A stretch of DNA of 45,964 bases from Bacteroidales bacterium. GTDB lineage: Bacteria > Bacteroidota > Bacteroidia > Bacteroidales > P3. Positions 35,733 to 43,224 of this stretch are shown piece after piece (the first letter of the stretch is position 1; each line of letters starts with the position of its first letter). The translations under genes and the position numbers were made by a program. The stretch lies in contig JAGCYV010000078.1 in the NCBI GenBank assembly GCA_017960605.1, forward strand, positions 1-45,964, written 5' to 3'. The notes under the pieces were generated by a model. That model did no database searches, was not told the DNA's origin, and saw only the letters and a list, made by a program, of their open reading frames with translations.

Positions 35733-38201
35733 TTACTTGACTTTCTTAATGATACTATTACGATAGAACGGTATTTTCATCAGCAGACGGAATACAAAAG
35801 GCTGGAGCGAATAGGAAATAAGGATGGTGATAACCATGCCGATGAGGGTTGTAAGTCCGATGGAGCGGATGGCGGGATGGACGGCGAAGAGCAGCGAAAC
35901 AAGCACCATCACAAGCACCACAGCAGAGAAAAAGATGGCCACCTTGTGCCACGTGAGGGTGTCGCCGTTGCCCGTCCTCGCCTCATCAAGCAATCCTTCG
36001 GTGATGAAAATACTGTAGTCAACTCCCACACCGAAGATAAAGGTCGAAATAACAACATTGATCAGGTTGAACTCAAGTCCAAACAGGCTCATGTATCCTT
36101 GCACCGCCAGCCAACTGAGTATCATCGGCAGAAACGACAACAGCGCCGTGACGATATTCCGGAACGATACAAGGAGTATGATGAGGACAAAAAGTGCCGA
36201 TATCCAGACAGCGATATTGAAGTCGTCGTGCACCAACTGCACCATGCTCTTGCAATAATAGAAGGGCTCAAGAACGAAGGTCTTGGGGTTGTTCAGCAAC
36301 GCGACTGTCACCACATCTTTTTGCTCTTCGTCCATGGAGACGTCTGTAAATACCATATACTGGCTGTCGGCATTGCACTCGATAAAGTTACTCAGGAGAT
36401 TGGGTGGCACTATGCCGCTTTCCATCAAAGAAGCAGGTTCGTACTGACTGGAAAGCAAGCCCTCGAAGTCGCGGAACATGTCGGGGTCCAATCCCAGTCG
36501 CTTTGCATTCCGTCGCACAAGAGCCAGGGTCTCGGCTTTGCGGCTATCGGTCCAAAAAGCATTCCATGCCGTGATACGCGCCTCCTGCTCTTCCTCGGGC
36601 ACAAAAAGATGCGACACCACATCGGTATAGCTGTGCACCGTACCCGCCTTGGAGAGCGAGTCGAGGATGGGCATAAGCATCCTGTTGGCCTCCAACGATT
36701 CGTTCAACTCTTTGGAGACAGTGGCGAAATAGAGGTGCTTGTAACCATCATTATTCTTTGTGTCAAAAAGGGTCTCGGCAATTGTCTCCTCAGCCGAGTT
36801 GTAGTCAAGATTACGCAGGTCGCTGTCAAACTTCACACGGGGCGAGAACACTATGCCGACAATCACAACCACCGCCACCATCGCGATAAACCAAGGCTTA
36901 CGGTCGAACGGCAGGTTGTTGAGTCGGGAAATACGGCGGAAAGTCCTGCCGCTTCTGTCTGCCACTATCTTGGGAAGGAAGTGGGGCATGAAGACAAGTC
37001 CGAACAAAGTGCTCCCTATCAAGGCTAACGACGCGAAAATACCAAAGTCGTGAAGCAGTTCGCTCTCCGTGAAAAGCAAGCTGCTGAAAGCACCCACGGT
37101 GGTCATACAGCCCAAAACCACAGGTGTGGATTCGTCGTGCAGCATCTTCTCGGCGTCGCCGGTAAAGAAATGGTGAACCATGATGTGCAGGCAGTAGCTG
37201 ATGGCCACGCCCAGCACAATGGCACCCATGCCCAATGCCATCAGCGACATGCCGCCTTGCAGCCAATAGATGCATGCCAGCGAGAAAACCGTGCCGTAGG
37301 CGACAGGCAGCAGCAGACGCCCGATAAAACCGGGGCTGCGGAAGAAGAAACCCAGCAAGACAAGTATTAAAAACACCGAGATGCCTACCGTTACAAGCAG
37401 GTCGCTGCGGATACGCCCCGCATTAGACACACTGCCGATAGGTTCGCCATGGGCATAGACCTTCACATCAGGGTGTTGTTTCTCAAACTCCTTCTGCGTC
37501 TTGGAAAGCAGCTGAGCAAAAGCCCGGGCCGACTTGGAGTCGAGCGACTTGAAGGCCGGTGCCAACCAAGCCATTGCCACACTGCTGTCGGGACAGAAGA
37601 AATGGCCGTCGATGATGTTGTATCCGCTCAGCCCGCTCCCCAACAGTTCGCCAATGATGGAAGACCGCAGGTTGAGCGGGTCGTAGGCGATGGCCTGCGT
37701 GATATCGCCCGTCTCGTCGGCCATCATCAGCGCATAATTCTCGTCCATCTGTGTCTGCACCGCCGACGGTTCCAAGGCCTGGGAGAATGCAGCGTAGGCC
37801 GAAGTATCGACAAACGAGGGAAGATGCTCCAACACAAAGTCCAGCGCGTTGAGCCCCACCTCGGGCTCCATCTGCACCAGAATATTGGAGACGAAGTGCG
37901 ACGACGAGTCGCGCTCCAGAAGCAATCCGGTGAACTCGTCCATCCGCTCGCCCAACACCATAGGATCGAGCGCTTCTCCTGCCGAGGTCACTTGCAGGTA
38001 GATCTTATCCTTTAGCTCGATGGAACTGAAGGCCAACTGGCTTTCCACATTCGACGAAGGCAGCAGCGACGCGACATTCTCGTCGTATTTTACCTTCAGC
38101 CCGAAGAAGAGGAAGAGAAGGAAAGAGACACCCATGAGAATATACATGGGTATCTTGTGTTTTTCAAAAAAATGATAAATCGGTAAGAATAGGCGATGCA
38201 T
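35733..38201 (-). CDS. MMPL/RND-family lipid exporter
   Basis: The product has 822 residues arranged as two halves. Each half has a first membrane helix, a large periplasmic domain and then five helices, the RND/MMPL plan. Segments include IPMYILMGVSFLLFLFFGLK near the N-terminus, MALGMGAIVLGVAISYCLHI (about 330) with the conserved hydrophilic patch in helix 4, and STFIFGVGVDYSIFITEGLL (about 720) in the second half. Such proteins export lipids or pigments such as aryl polyenes. It lies between the GNAT-like and LolA-like genes on the same strand. Confidence 0.92.
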   Translation of the reverse strand: MHRLFLPIYHFFEKHKIPMYILMGVSFLLFLFFGLKVKYDENVASLLPSSNVESQLAFSSIELKDKIYLQVTSAGEALDPMVLGERMDEFTGLLLERDSSSHFVSNILVQMEPEVGLNALDFVLEHLPSFVDTSAYAAFSQALEPSAVQTQMDENYALMMADETGDITQAIAYDPLNLRSSIIGELLGSGLSGYNIIDGHFFCPDSSVAMAWLAPAFKSLDSKSARAFAQLLSKTQKEFEKQHPDVKVYAHGEPIGSVSNAGRIRSDLLVTVGISVFLILVLLGFFFRSPGFIGRLLLPVAYGTVFSLACIYWLQGGMSLMALGMGAIVLGVAISYCLHIMVHHFFTGDAEKMLHDESTPVVLGCMTTVGAFSSLLFTESELLHDFGIFASLALIGSTLFGLVFMPHFLPKIVADRSGRTFRRISRLNNLPFDRKPWFIAMVAVVVIVGIVFSPRVKFDSDLRNLDYNSAEETIAETLFDTKNNDGYKHLYFATVSKELNESLEANRMLMPILDSLSKAGTVHSYTDVVSHLFVPEEEQEARITAWNAFWTDSRKAETLALVRRNAKRLGLDPDMFRDFEGLLSSQYEPASLMESGIVPPNLLSNFIECNADSQYMVFTDVSMDEEQKDVVTVALLNNPKTFVLEPFYYCKSMVQLVHDDFNIAVWISALFVLIILLVSFRNIVTALLSFLPMILSWLAVQGYMSLFGLEFNLINVVISTFIFGVGVDYSIFITEGLLDEARTGNGDTLTWHKVAIFFSAVVLVMVLVSLLFAVHPAIRSIGLTTLIGMVITILISYSLQPFVFRLLMKIPFYRNSIIKKVK

Positions 38202-38215
38202 TAATCTATATACTT

Positions 38216-38265
38216 TTCATTTCCCTCCCCTCCACGTCTGAGGGGGTGGCCAAAGGCCGGGGTCA
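38216..38265 (-). repeat. Inverted G/C-rich repeat before the MMPL gene
   Basis: cccctccacgtctgaggggg can fold into a short hairpin (cccctc with gagggg), and ggccaaaggcc beside it is self-complementary. It lies between the GNAT stop and the MMPL start. It may shape expression inside the operon, but no T-run supports a terminator. Confidence 0.5.
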
Positions 38266-38269
38266 TAGG

Positions 38270-39397
38270 TCACTTTTCGCTAATCTCTTTCTTATATGCG
38301 CGACGGCGCATGAACGGCTCCGGATGGTAGTCGCCGAAGAGGTTCTGCACCTTGTGGTTCTCTTCCAGCTGGGGGTTGAAGATGATGCTGCGGATGCCCC
38401 GACGGATACAGTTTTCGTGGATATACTTGAACAGCAACACCGGCACACCACGGGCCTGATACTCGGGCATCACCCCGATCAGCAGCGCCTCGAGGGTATC
38501 GTTGTGCTTCAGGGCGCGTAGGACATGGGCAAAACCCAACGGGAAGAGCCGTCCGCGGGCTTTCTTCACCGCCTTCGAGAGCGACGGCACACAGAAGAGA
38601 AATCCTACGGGATGATCTTCATTATTGACGGCCACCGCCACAAAGTCTTTATCCATTATTGGGACGTAGGTCTTCAGGTAGTTGTCGATCTGCTTGTCGG
38701 TGAGTGGTGAGAAGCCCGCCAAGGGGGCGAAAGCCTCGTTGTACATGTGGAATATCGCCTTGCCGTAGCGGCGACCCATCTGGCGGGTGCTGGCAGGACG
38801 AACTACATGCACCCCAAAACGCTCCTCTATCAAGGGAGCATACTGGAACATGGGGGGCAGTTCAGTGCTTACGTCCATGATCCGCTGAGTCCAATCGACG
38901 TCTTTCACAAATCCCAGCTGCTGCAACATCGTGTCGTAGTAGGGATAGTTATATAGGCAGGTAAAAGGGCTGAGGTGTTCGTAGCCTTCCACCAACAGAC
39001 CTTCTTTGTCCATATCGGTAAATCCCCACGGCCCTTTAAGCAGCTTGCGGCCACGCTGACGGCCCCAGTCTTCGACAGCCGCCATGAGGGCCCGCAGCAC
39101 CTCGATATCTTCGACGAAATCGAGCCATCCGAAACGCAACGAACTGTCGGCATCGTCGGCTTTGTGGTTGATGATAGCCGCCACTCGCCCCACCATCTCG
39201 CCGTCCCTGAACGCCATGAAGCTGTCTGCTTCGCAAAAGTCGTAGGCTCCGTTCTTGCGAGGGTTGAAGGTATCGTATTCATCGCCTACCAACGGAGGCA
39301 CCCAGTTGGCGCAACCCTTGTAGAGGCGTTCGGGGAAGGTGATGAATTGCTGTCTCTGCCGGCGGTTCGTCACCCGAACAATCTCAATCCTGTTCAT
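38270..39397 (-). CDS. GNAT-like acyltransferase domain protein
   Basis: The product has 375 residues. The C-terminal half reads as a GNAT fold (DFVAVAVNNEDHPVGFLFCV, then LEALLIGVMPEYQARGVPVLLF with the acyl-CoA loop near 315, then NPQLEENHKVQNLF). An N-terminal half of about 190 residues contains KGCANWVPPLVGDEYDTFNP and RKLLKGPWGFTDMDKEGLLV. Bacteroidota proteins of this type are annotated as N-acetyltransferases without known substrate. Its start overlaps the acyl carrier protein stop by four bases, so it may take acyl groups from that carrier. Confidence 0.85.
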   Translation of the reverse strand: MNRIEIVRVTNRRQRQQFITFPERLYKGCANWVPPLVGDEYDTFNPRKNGAYDFCEADSFMAFRDGEMVGRVAAIINHKADDADSSLRFGWLDFVEDIEVLRALMAAVEDWGRQRGRKLLKGPWGFTDMDKEGLLVEGYEHLSPFTCLYNYPYYDTMLQQLGFVKDVDWTQRIMDVSTELPPMFQYAPLIEERFGVHVVRPASTRQMGRRYGKAIFHMYNEAFAPLAGFSPLTDKQIDNYLKTYVPIMDKDFVAVAVNNEDHPVGFLFCVPSLSKAVKKARGRLFPLGFAHVLRALKHNDTLEALLIGVMPEYQARGVPVLLFKYIHENCIRRGIRSIIFNPQLEENHKVQNLFGDYHPEPFMRRRAYKKEISEK

Positions 39398-39630
39398 AAG
39401 GCTTTCTCCACATAATCGACTACCTGTCCCACCGTGACGAATTGGGGATTCCCCTCGAAACGGATGCCGAAGTCTTTCTCCACCGCCAACGCCATCAGCA
39501 AGATGGTCAGCGAATCGAGCCCCAAGTCGCGCACCAGCTGTGTGTCGTCGCCGATGGCGGTCAAATCGGCCGAAGGCTTGATCTTGACCAATATTTCTTT
39601 CAGTTTGTTGTAGATATCTGTTCTTTCCAT
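39394..39630 (-). CDS. Acyl carrier protein
   Basis: The product has 78 residues with the phosphopantetheine site LGLDSLTILLMAL, serine 40. A first helix (IYNKLKEILVKIKPSADL) and a last helix (TVGQVVDYVEKAL) complete the ACP bundle. It is a second, pathway-specific ACP, since it stands between an AMP-ligase and an acyltransferase and away from other fatty acid genes. It lies five bases after the AMP-ligase stop and overlaps the GNAT gene start. Confidence 0.93.
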   Translation of the reverse strand: MERTDIYNKLKEILVKIKPSADLTAIGDDTQLVRDLGLDSLTILLMALAVEKDFGIRFEGNPQFVTVGQVVDYVEKAL

Positions 39631-39635
39631 AAGAT

Positions 39636-41129
39636 TTATTGATTACGTGAAACTTTCATGGCACCGGTGCGTTTGAAATCTTCCTTGCGCACAGTCACTT
39701 TGGCCACACGGTGGGTGGTGGGCAGCGTGGCATTCACCTCGCCGACCAGGCGGTTGAAGTATTGCTCCACCTCGTCCCACGGCTTGCCGTCGAATTCCTC
39801 CATGCGGGGCAGTATCTCGATGGCTATCACCTGACGGCCGTCGAGGGTATCCTCGCGCACCAGGCAGTCGCGCAACTTGGCATCCTTGTAGAAAGGCTCC
39901 TCGATGCTCTCGGGACTTACGTTCTCGCCGTTGTCAAGGATGATGAGGTTCTTGATACGTCCCACGATGTACATATAGCCATCCTCGTCGAAACGCACCA
40001 GGTCGCCGGTATGTATCCATCCGTCGGCATCCAGCGTCTCGGCCGTCTTCTCGGGGTCGCCATAGTAACCCAGGAAGACGTTGTCACCGCGGAACCACAA
40101 CTCTCCATCCACCACCTTCACCTCCTGGCCGGTATAGAGCTTGCCCACCGACGTGGGGCGTTCCCTCACATCGATATTGCCGGTGGTGAGGTTGGCACCT
40201 TCCGTCATACCGTAACCGGCAAAGAGGTTGATGCCCAGTTTGTCGAACTCGGCGATGAGTTTCGGCGGCACATTGGCGGCTCCGGAGATGATATATTTCA
40301 ACTGGCCACCAAGGAATTCCTTGCCGTACATCTTCACCAATCCCATCATTATTTCGCAGATACCAGGCACCGCCACCATCGCCGTGGGGCGTATGGCGGG
40401 CATCTTGGTGACCGTCTCTTTCACATTGCCTGCCGACACCCATTCGGCGCCGGTGTAGAGGGCCGACAAAGTGCCGCGGATGAGGCCGAAGACGTGACTT
40501 AAGGGCAGCACATGGGCATAGCGGTTACAAGCCAGCTGGTGGCCGGGGGCGTAGCAGCCGTTCAGGGCTCCGCGCATCAAGGCACGGTGGGGGAGCACCG
40601 CTCCCTTGGGAGCGCCGGTAGTGCCGCCGGTGAAGAAAATGGCCGCTGCCTCTTCCTTGTCGCATTGGGCCACAGGGGCTGTATGGTCGGCACAGTCGGC
40701 AATGGGTATCACTTTACAAGGAGCGCCCTCGGTGACCTTCATATAGTTGGGGCCGGCGGCAAGCACCTTGACCCGGAATTTCATGCAGCAACCCACCACT
40801 GCCTGGGAAGGCAGCGACGACGGAAGGTTGAGGGCCACATAACCGGCCGAGGTGACGGCAAGGAACATCTCCACAGCCTCCACAGTGCTGTCGTCGAGGA
40901 TGGCCACAAGGTCTCCATGCTGAAGCCCCATATCGTTGAGCATGGCACGTTTGCGGGCCACAGCATCGCACATCTCGCCATAGGTAATGTGGCGCACGGT
41001 GTCCGATAGGGCAGGCAGGTCGTGCCATTTTTTGTCAATCCATTCCACAAATTCGCCGAGTGTGGGAATATAGCTCAGTTGGGCCAATTCTTCGGTGGGA
41101 AGCATGCTTTCAAAATATCCTTTCATCAT
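39636..41129 (-). CDS. AMP-dependent acyl-ACP/acyl-CoA ligase
   Basis: From the ATG at 41129 the product has 497 residues of the ANL superfamily. The P-loop is AIFFTGGTTGAPKGAVLP (about 163-180). Later motifs are AGYGMTEGANLT, ELWFRGDNVFLGYY, DADGWIHTGDLVRFD and GRIKNLIILDNGENVSPE. The adenylating lysine is Lys492 in GAMKVSR, four residues from the end. It activates a carboxylic acid and probably loads it on the adjacent ACP. An upstream extension in frame to 41285 reads through a tRNA-derived repeat and is not believed to be coding. A start at MSYLRYF (near 41174) remains possible. Confidence 0.9.
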   Translation of the reverse strand: MMKGYFESMLPTEELAQLSYIPTLGEFVEWIDKKWHDLPALSDTVRHITYGEMCDAVARKRAMLNDMGLQHGDLVAILDDSTVEAVEMFLAVTSAGYVALNLPSSLPSQAVVGCCMKFRVKVLAAGPNYMKVTEGAPCKVIPIADCADHTAPVAQCDKEEAAAIFFTGGTTGAPKGAVLPHRALMRGALNGCYAPGHQLACNRYAHVLPLSHVFGLIRGTLSALYTGAEWVSAGNVKETVTKMPAIRPTAMVAVPGICEIMMGLVKMYGKEFLGGQLKYIISGAANVPPKLIAEFDKLGINLFAGYGMTEGANLTTGNIDVRERPTSVGKLYTGQEVKVVDGELWFRGDNVFLGYYGDPEKTAETLDADGWIHTGDLVRFDEDGYMYIVGRIKNLIILDNGENVSPESIEEPFYKDAKLRDCLVREDTLDGRQVIAIEILPRMEEFDGKPWDEVEQYFNRLVGEVNATLPTTHRVAKVTVRKEDFKRTGAMKVSRNQ

Positions 41130-41221
41130 GATTATAGTTTTTGGTTGTAGATATGGGAAGTAACGCAGATATGACATTATTATTGTTAAAAATTCAAAAA
41201 AGCGTCTTAACCTCTCTTCCC

Positions 41222-41275
41222 GTGGAGTAGATGGGACTCGTGGTGCGCCGAAAAGGGATGCCGACCTATAGATTA
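41222..41275 (-). repeat. Dispersed 3' tRNA-Ala fragment, inverted copy
   Basis: Bases 41222-41249 are the exact reverse complement of 42003-42030, 28 bases that contain the last 19 bases of the tRNA-Ala(CGC) gene. Similarity continues past the tRNA end into the terminator-like sequence (gaagagaggttaagacgc). This places a relic tRNA end just upstream of the AMP-ligase gene. Confidence 0.85.
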
Positions 41276-41495
41276 CTTGAACCATACTTGAGGCATACTT
41301 TAGTCATACTTGAGGCAAACGGGAGAGAAAGATGGTTGATAAGTTGATAGGTTGACATGTTGATAAGGTGGGAGGTGAAAGGAATTTCGGCGGGAGCTTA
41401 TGGTTTACCTAAAGGTCTCCTCAAGGTCTCTTAAGGTTCTCCTAAAGGTCACCTCAAGTGCTCCTATAGTTTACCTACGGGTTACCTACGGCTTA
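41271..41495. repeat. Three adjacent short tandem arrays
   Basis: The gene-free region 41130-41744 holds arrays of different words. 41271-41321 has copies of catacttgaggc. 41333-41368 has gttgataagttgataggttg and relatives. 41402-41495 has cctaaaggtctcctcaaggt and later ttacctacgggttacctacg. The words are unlike each other. Apart from the arrays, the tRNA relic and the tRNA promoter, I see nothing coding here. Confidence 0.85.
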
Positions 41496-41678
41496 ACAAG
41501 GGAGTAACAAGCGACCTCCGGAAAGGTGAAACAGGAGATACGGCTATTTTGCCCTTTCGGGCGGTTCCGGTGCGGCGTTTGCGAAGGTGACGAGCTGTTG
41601 CACGTTGAAAAAATAATTTGCGCAAAGTGCTGTGGATTAGCCTTGAACGTCTGCTTTTGGGTATTGGAGACAAAAAAA

Positions 41679-41710
41679 TTTGGTCAGAATGAAAAAAGGT
41701 TGTAATTTTG
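41679..41710 (+). promoter_or_regulatory. Promoter of the tRNA-Ala pair
   Basis: TTTG at 41679-41682, a 20-base gap and TAATTTTG at 41703-41710 match the Bacteroidota consensus. The first tRNA starts 34 bases later. Confidence 0.75.
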
Positions 41711-41744
41711 CACCCGCTTTCGAGAGAGGAAGCGTAGCAAAAAC

Positions 41745-41821
<77 letters not shown>

Positions 41822-41822
41822 A

Positions 41823-41848
41823 AGAGGGTCGCATAACGGCCCTTTTTT
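41823..41848 (+). terminator. Hairpin with T-run after the first tRNA
   Basis: agggtc (41825-41830) pairs with ggccct (41838-41843) around gcataac, followed by six T. The second tRNA starts ten bases later with no new promoter, so the hairpin must allow read-through or serve as a processing site. Confidence 0.7.
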
Positions 41849-41858
41849 GATAAAGCAA

Positions 41859-41931
41859 GGGGTAGTAGCTCATCTGGTAGAGCATTTGGTTCGCAATCAA
41901 AAGGTAGTGGGTTCGAGTCCCATCTACTCCA
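41859..41931 (+). tRNA. tRNA-Ala (anticodon CGC), CCA not encoded
   Basis: Acceptor GGGGTAG pairs with CTACTCC, including G3-U70, the alanine identity pair. The anticodon stem is TTTGG/TCAAA with a G-U closing pair and loop TTCGCAA, giving CGC. The T-stem GTGGG/CCCAT carries loop TTCGAGT. After the discriminator A the sequence reads CAAAAG, so CCA must be added by enzyme. Partial copies of this gene follow. Confidence 0.92.
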
Positions 41932-41933
41932 CA

Positions 41934-41958
41934 AAAGAGGCAGAGATGCCTCTTTTTT
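41934..41958 (+). terminator. Rho-independent terminator after tRNA-Ala(CGC)
   Basis: agaggca (41936-41942) pairs with tgcctct (41947-41953), loop gaga, followed by six T including the stem end. Confidence 0.85.
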
Positions 41959-41961
41959 GTT

Positions 41962-42060
41962 TCGCCACCAAAAGGTAGTGGGTTACCTCCATAAAGTCGG
42001 TGGGCGCACCACGAGTCCCATCTACTCCACAAGAAGAGAGGCTGAGATGCCTCTTTTTTT
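41962..42060 (+). pseudogene. Broken tRNA-Ala(CGC) 3' half with an insert in the T-loop, plus terminator
   Basis: Bases 41962-41984 match tRNA-Ala(CGC) from the anticodon loop to the first two T-loop bases (21 of 23). Then 27 foreign bases (41985-42011) interrupt the T-loop, after which 42012-42030 resumes with the exact 19 last bases of the tRNA. A copy of the terminator (agaggc/gcctct with T-run, 42037-42060) follows. The 5' half of the tRNA is missing, so this is not a functional tRNA. Confidence 0.85.
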
Positions 42061-42065
42061 TGTTG

Positions 42066-42118
42066 TTCCGCAATCAAAAGGTAGTGGGTTACCTCCATAA
42101 AGTCGGTGGGTCATCGGA
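42066..42118 (+). pseudogene. Second broken tRNA-Ala(CGC) fragment
   Basis: The fragment repeats the anticodon-to-T-stem region of the tRNA and then the first 20 bases of the same insert. Bases 42075-42110 are identical to 41969-42004 (36 bases). It then departs into tcatcggagg without the tRNA 3' end. Confidence 0.8.
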
Positions 42119-42330
42119 GGTGCCCTTGAGACGCAATATCGCCTCCAAAAGGGTCGGAATCGAAAAATTTTGTGTCACTGAGACGCGAACCAAGAACGAA
42201 AAAAAGCATCGTAAAAAGGCATTTTTCGTCATTTTTGAGGCCGAAAAGAGCCATTTTTGATACCACATGTCCCATTTGAAGGCAGAAAACGCAAGTGACG
42301 GGCGTTATGCAATTTCGTAATCTATTGTTT

Positions 42331-42533
42331 ATTTGCCTCTTAGGCAAATCCGAACGGCATTTTCTATCAATCTATCAGTCTATCAGTTGTTTTTTGAGGG
42401 GGTACTTGTTTCTTATTTTTACTCTTTTCTTATTTATATATATCTTATTATTAATTAATTATAAGTATTATAAAGAAGGGGTTCTGAAAGAAGGGATATC
42501 CTTTTTTTAATTGATAGACTGATAGATTGAGAC
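42331..42533. repeat. Repeat unit 1: arms of CTATCAGT words around an AT-rich core
   Basis: A 19-bp perfect inverted repeat (42367-42385 and 42512-42530) is made of tandem words like tctatcag. Between the arms lie gttgttttttgaggggg, an AT-rich core, and aattataagtattataaag followed by aaggggtt. A small hairpin (atttgcc/ggcaaat, 42331-42349) precedes it. Units 2 and 3 share this plan with different arm words. Confidence 0.85.
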
Positions 42534-42582
42534 ACGCCCTTTCTCTACAAGGCATTGGTTTTAAATGCTTTGTATGGAATTG

Positions 42583-42754
42583 CAGTCTCAGTCTCAGAGT
42601 CTCAGTCGTTTTTTTAAGGGTATTCAACCCTCCTTATTTCTATCTATTATTATATCTATATAATTAATTATTAATTATTTATAAGTATTATAAGAAGGGG
42701 TTTCGAGTTGATAGGTATCTTATTTTTTTGACTGAGACTGAGACACTGAGACTG
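42583..42754. repeat. Repeat unit 2: arms of CAGTCT words around a similar core
   Basis: The left arm 42583-42607 and right arm 42730-42754 are 25 bases each and complementary at 20 positions. Both are made of cagtct/agactg words. The core repeats that of unit 1: gtttttttaagggtatt near the left arm, and tttataagtattataagaag followed by gggtt at 42678-42703. Confidence 0.85.
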
Positions 42755-42779
42755 AAACCGACACGATATAGGAACCACG

Positions 42780-42850
42780 TTCTCTCTATCAAGGCCTTAG
42801 ATATTTGGTGCGCTACAGTTACAGTTGTTACAGTTGTTTTGAAGGGTATC
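42780..42850. repeat. Repeat unit 3 (half): ACAGTT words
   Basis: The sequence tacagttacagttgttacag and ttgttttgaagggtatc at 42814-42850 has the left-half plan of units 1 and 2 with a third word. The bases before it (ctctctatcaaggc) resemble those before unit 2 (ctttctctacaaggc). The right half is absent; the R-M promoter begins where it would continue. Confidence 0.7.
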
Positions 42851-42862
42851 ATTAACATTATT

Positions 42863-42894
42863 TTTGGCCAGTTTGGAAAAACTTCGTACCTTTG
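42863..42894 (+). promoter_or_regulatory. Promoter of the structured RNA / R-M gene
   Basis: TTTG at 42863-42866, a 20-base gap and TACCTTTG at 42887-42894 match the consensus. Predicted transcription starts near 42900, directly before the first hairpin of the structured leader. Confidence 0.85.
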
Positions 42895-42900
42895 CAGTCA

Positions 42901-43219
42901 ACTTCGGGGGAGAAATCCCGGAGTTAATAATTGAAGCATTTGCTATTATTTCGCGTTAAGCCAAAAATGCCTAGGAAACATTGATTGGAATAACAACGCC
43001 ACTGAAATAATAGAGGATAGGGGTATCAGGAATGGTGCCTTTGCAAGTTGTATTAGCAATGCTCACGCTACTTTAGCGTGATGCGCTTGTTAAACTTGCA
43101 GGGGTTCCAAACCGTTCCTAGGCATTTGCCCCTCAGCTTAACGCAACAAGAGGCATCGCGCTTTCTTTTTGCGGCCAGGCGATTGATAGTCAAATGCCAG
43201 TATTGAGTAAACTATCAAT
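42901..43219 (+). ncRNA. Candidate structured RNA or leader upstream of the R-M gene
   Basis: No ORF of note lies here, but long helices do. Hairpin 42902-42908/42917-42923. Helix A gcgttaagc (42953-42961) with gcttaacgc (43136-43144). Helix B of 13 perfect pairs (42965-42977 with 43115-43127). Helix C of 12 pairs (43038-43049 with 43093-43104). Helix D tcacgcta/tagcgtga (43063-43070/43074-43081). Helix E ctattattt (42943-42951) with aaataatag (43005-43013) crosses A and B, which would make a pseudoknot. A last 9-bp hairpin (43182-43190/43211-43219) ends six bases before the R-M ATG. I do not recognise an RNA family. It may be an independent small RNA or a cis-acting leader. Confidence 0.7.
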
Positions 43220-43224
43220 TGAAT

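Noticed and set aside
41130-41285. N-terminal extension of the AMP-ligase
   Set aside because: The added residues are read from the inverted tRNA-Ala relic and AT-rich DNA. Family proteins begin near the ATG at 41129.
41823-41848. Complete stop of transcription between the two tRNA genes
   Set aside because: No promoter fits in the ten bases before the second tRNA, so at least partial read-through is needed.
42000-42260. 86-residue plus-strand frame with similarity to the AMP-ligase extension
   Set aside because: The similarity is the 28-base tRNA-derived repeat read in both places, not shared protein ancestry.
42331-42850. CRISPR array
   Set aside because: Words are 6-8 bases without regular spacers, and arms are inverted; no cas genes are present.
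42901-43219. tmRNA or group I/II intron
   Set aside because: No tag reading frame, tRNA-like ends, domain V or P7 core could be found in the structured region.
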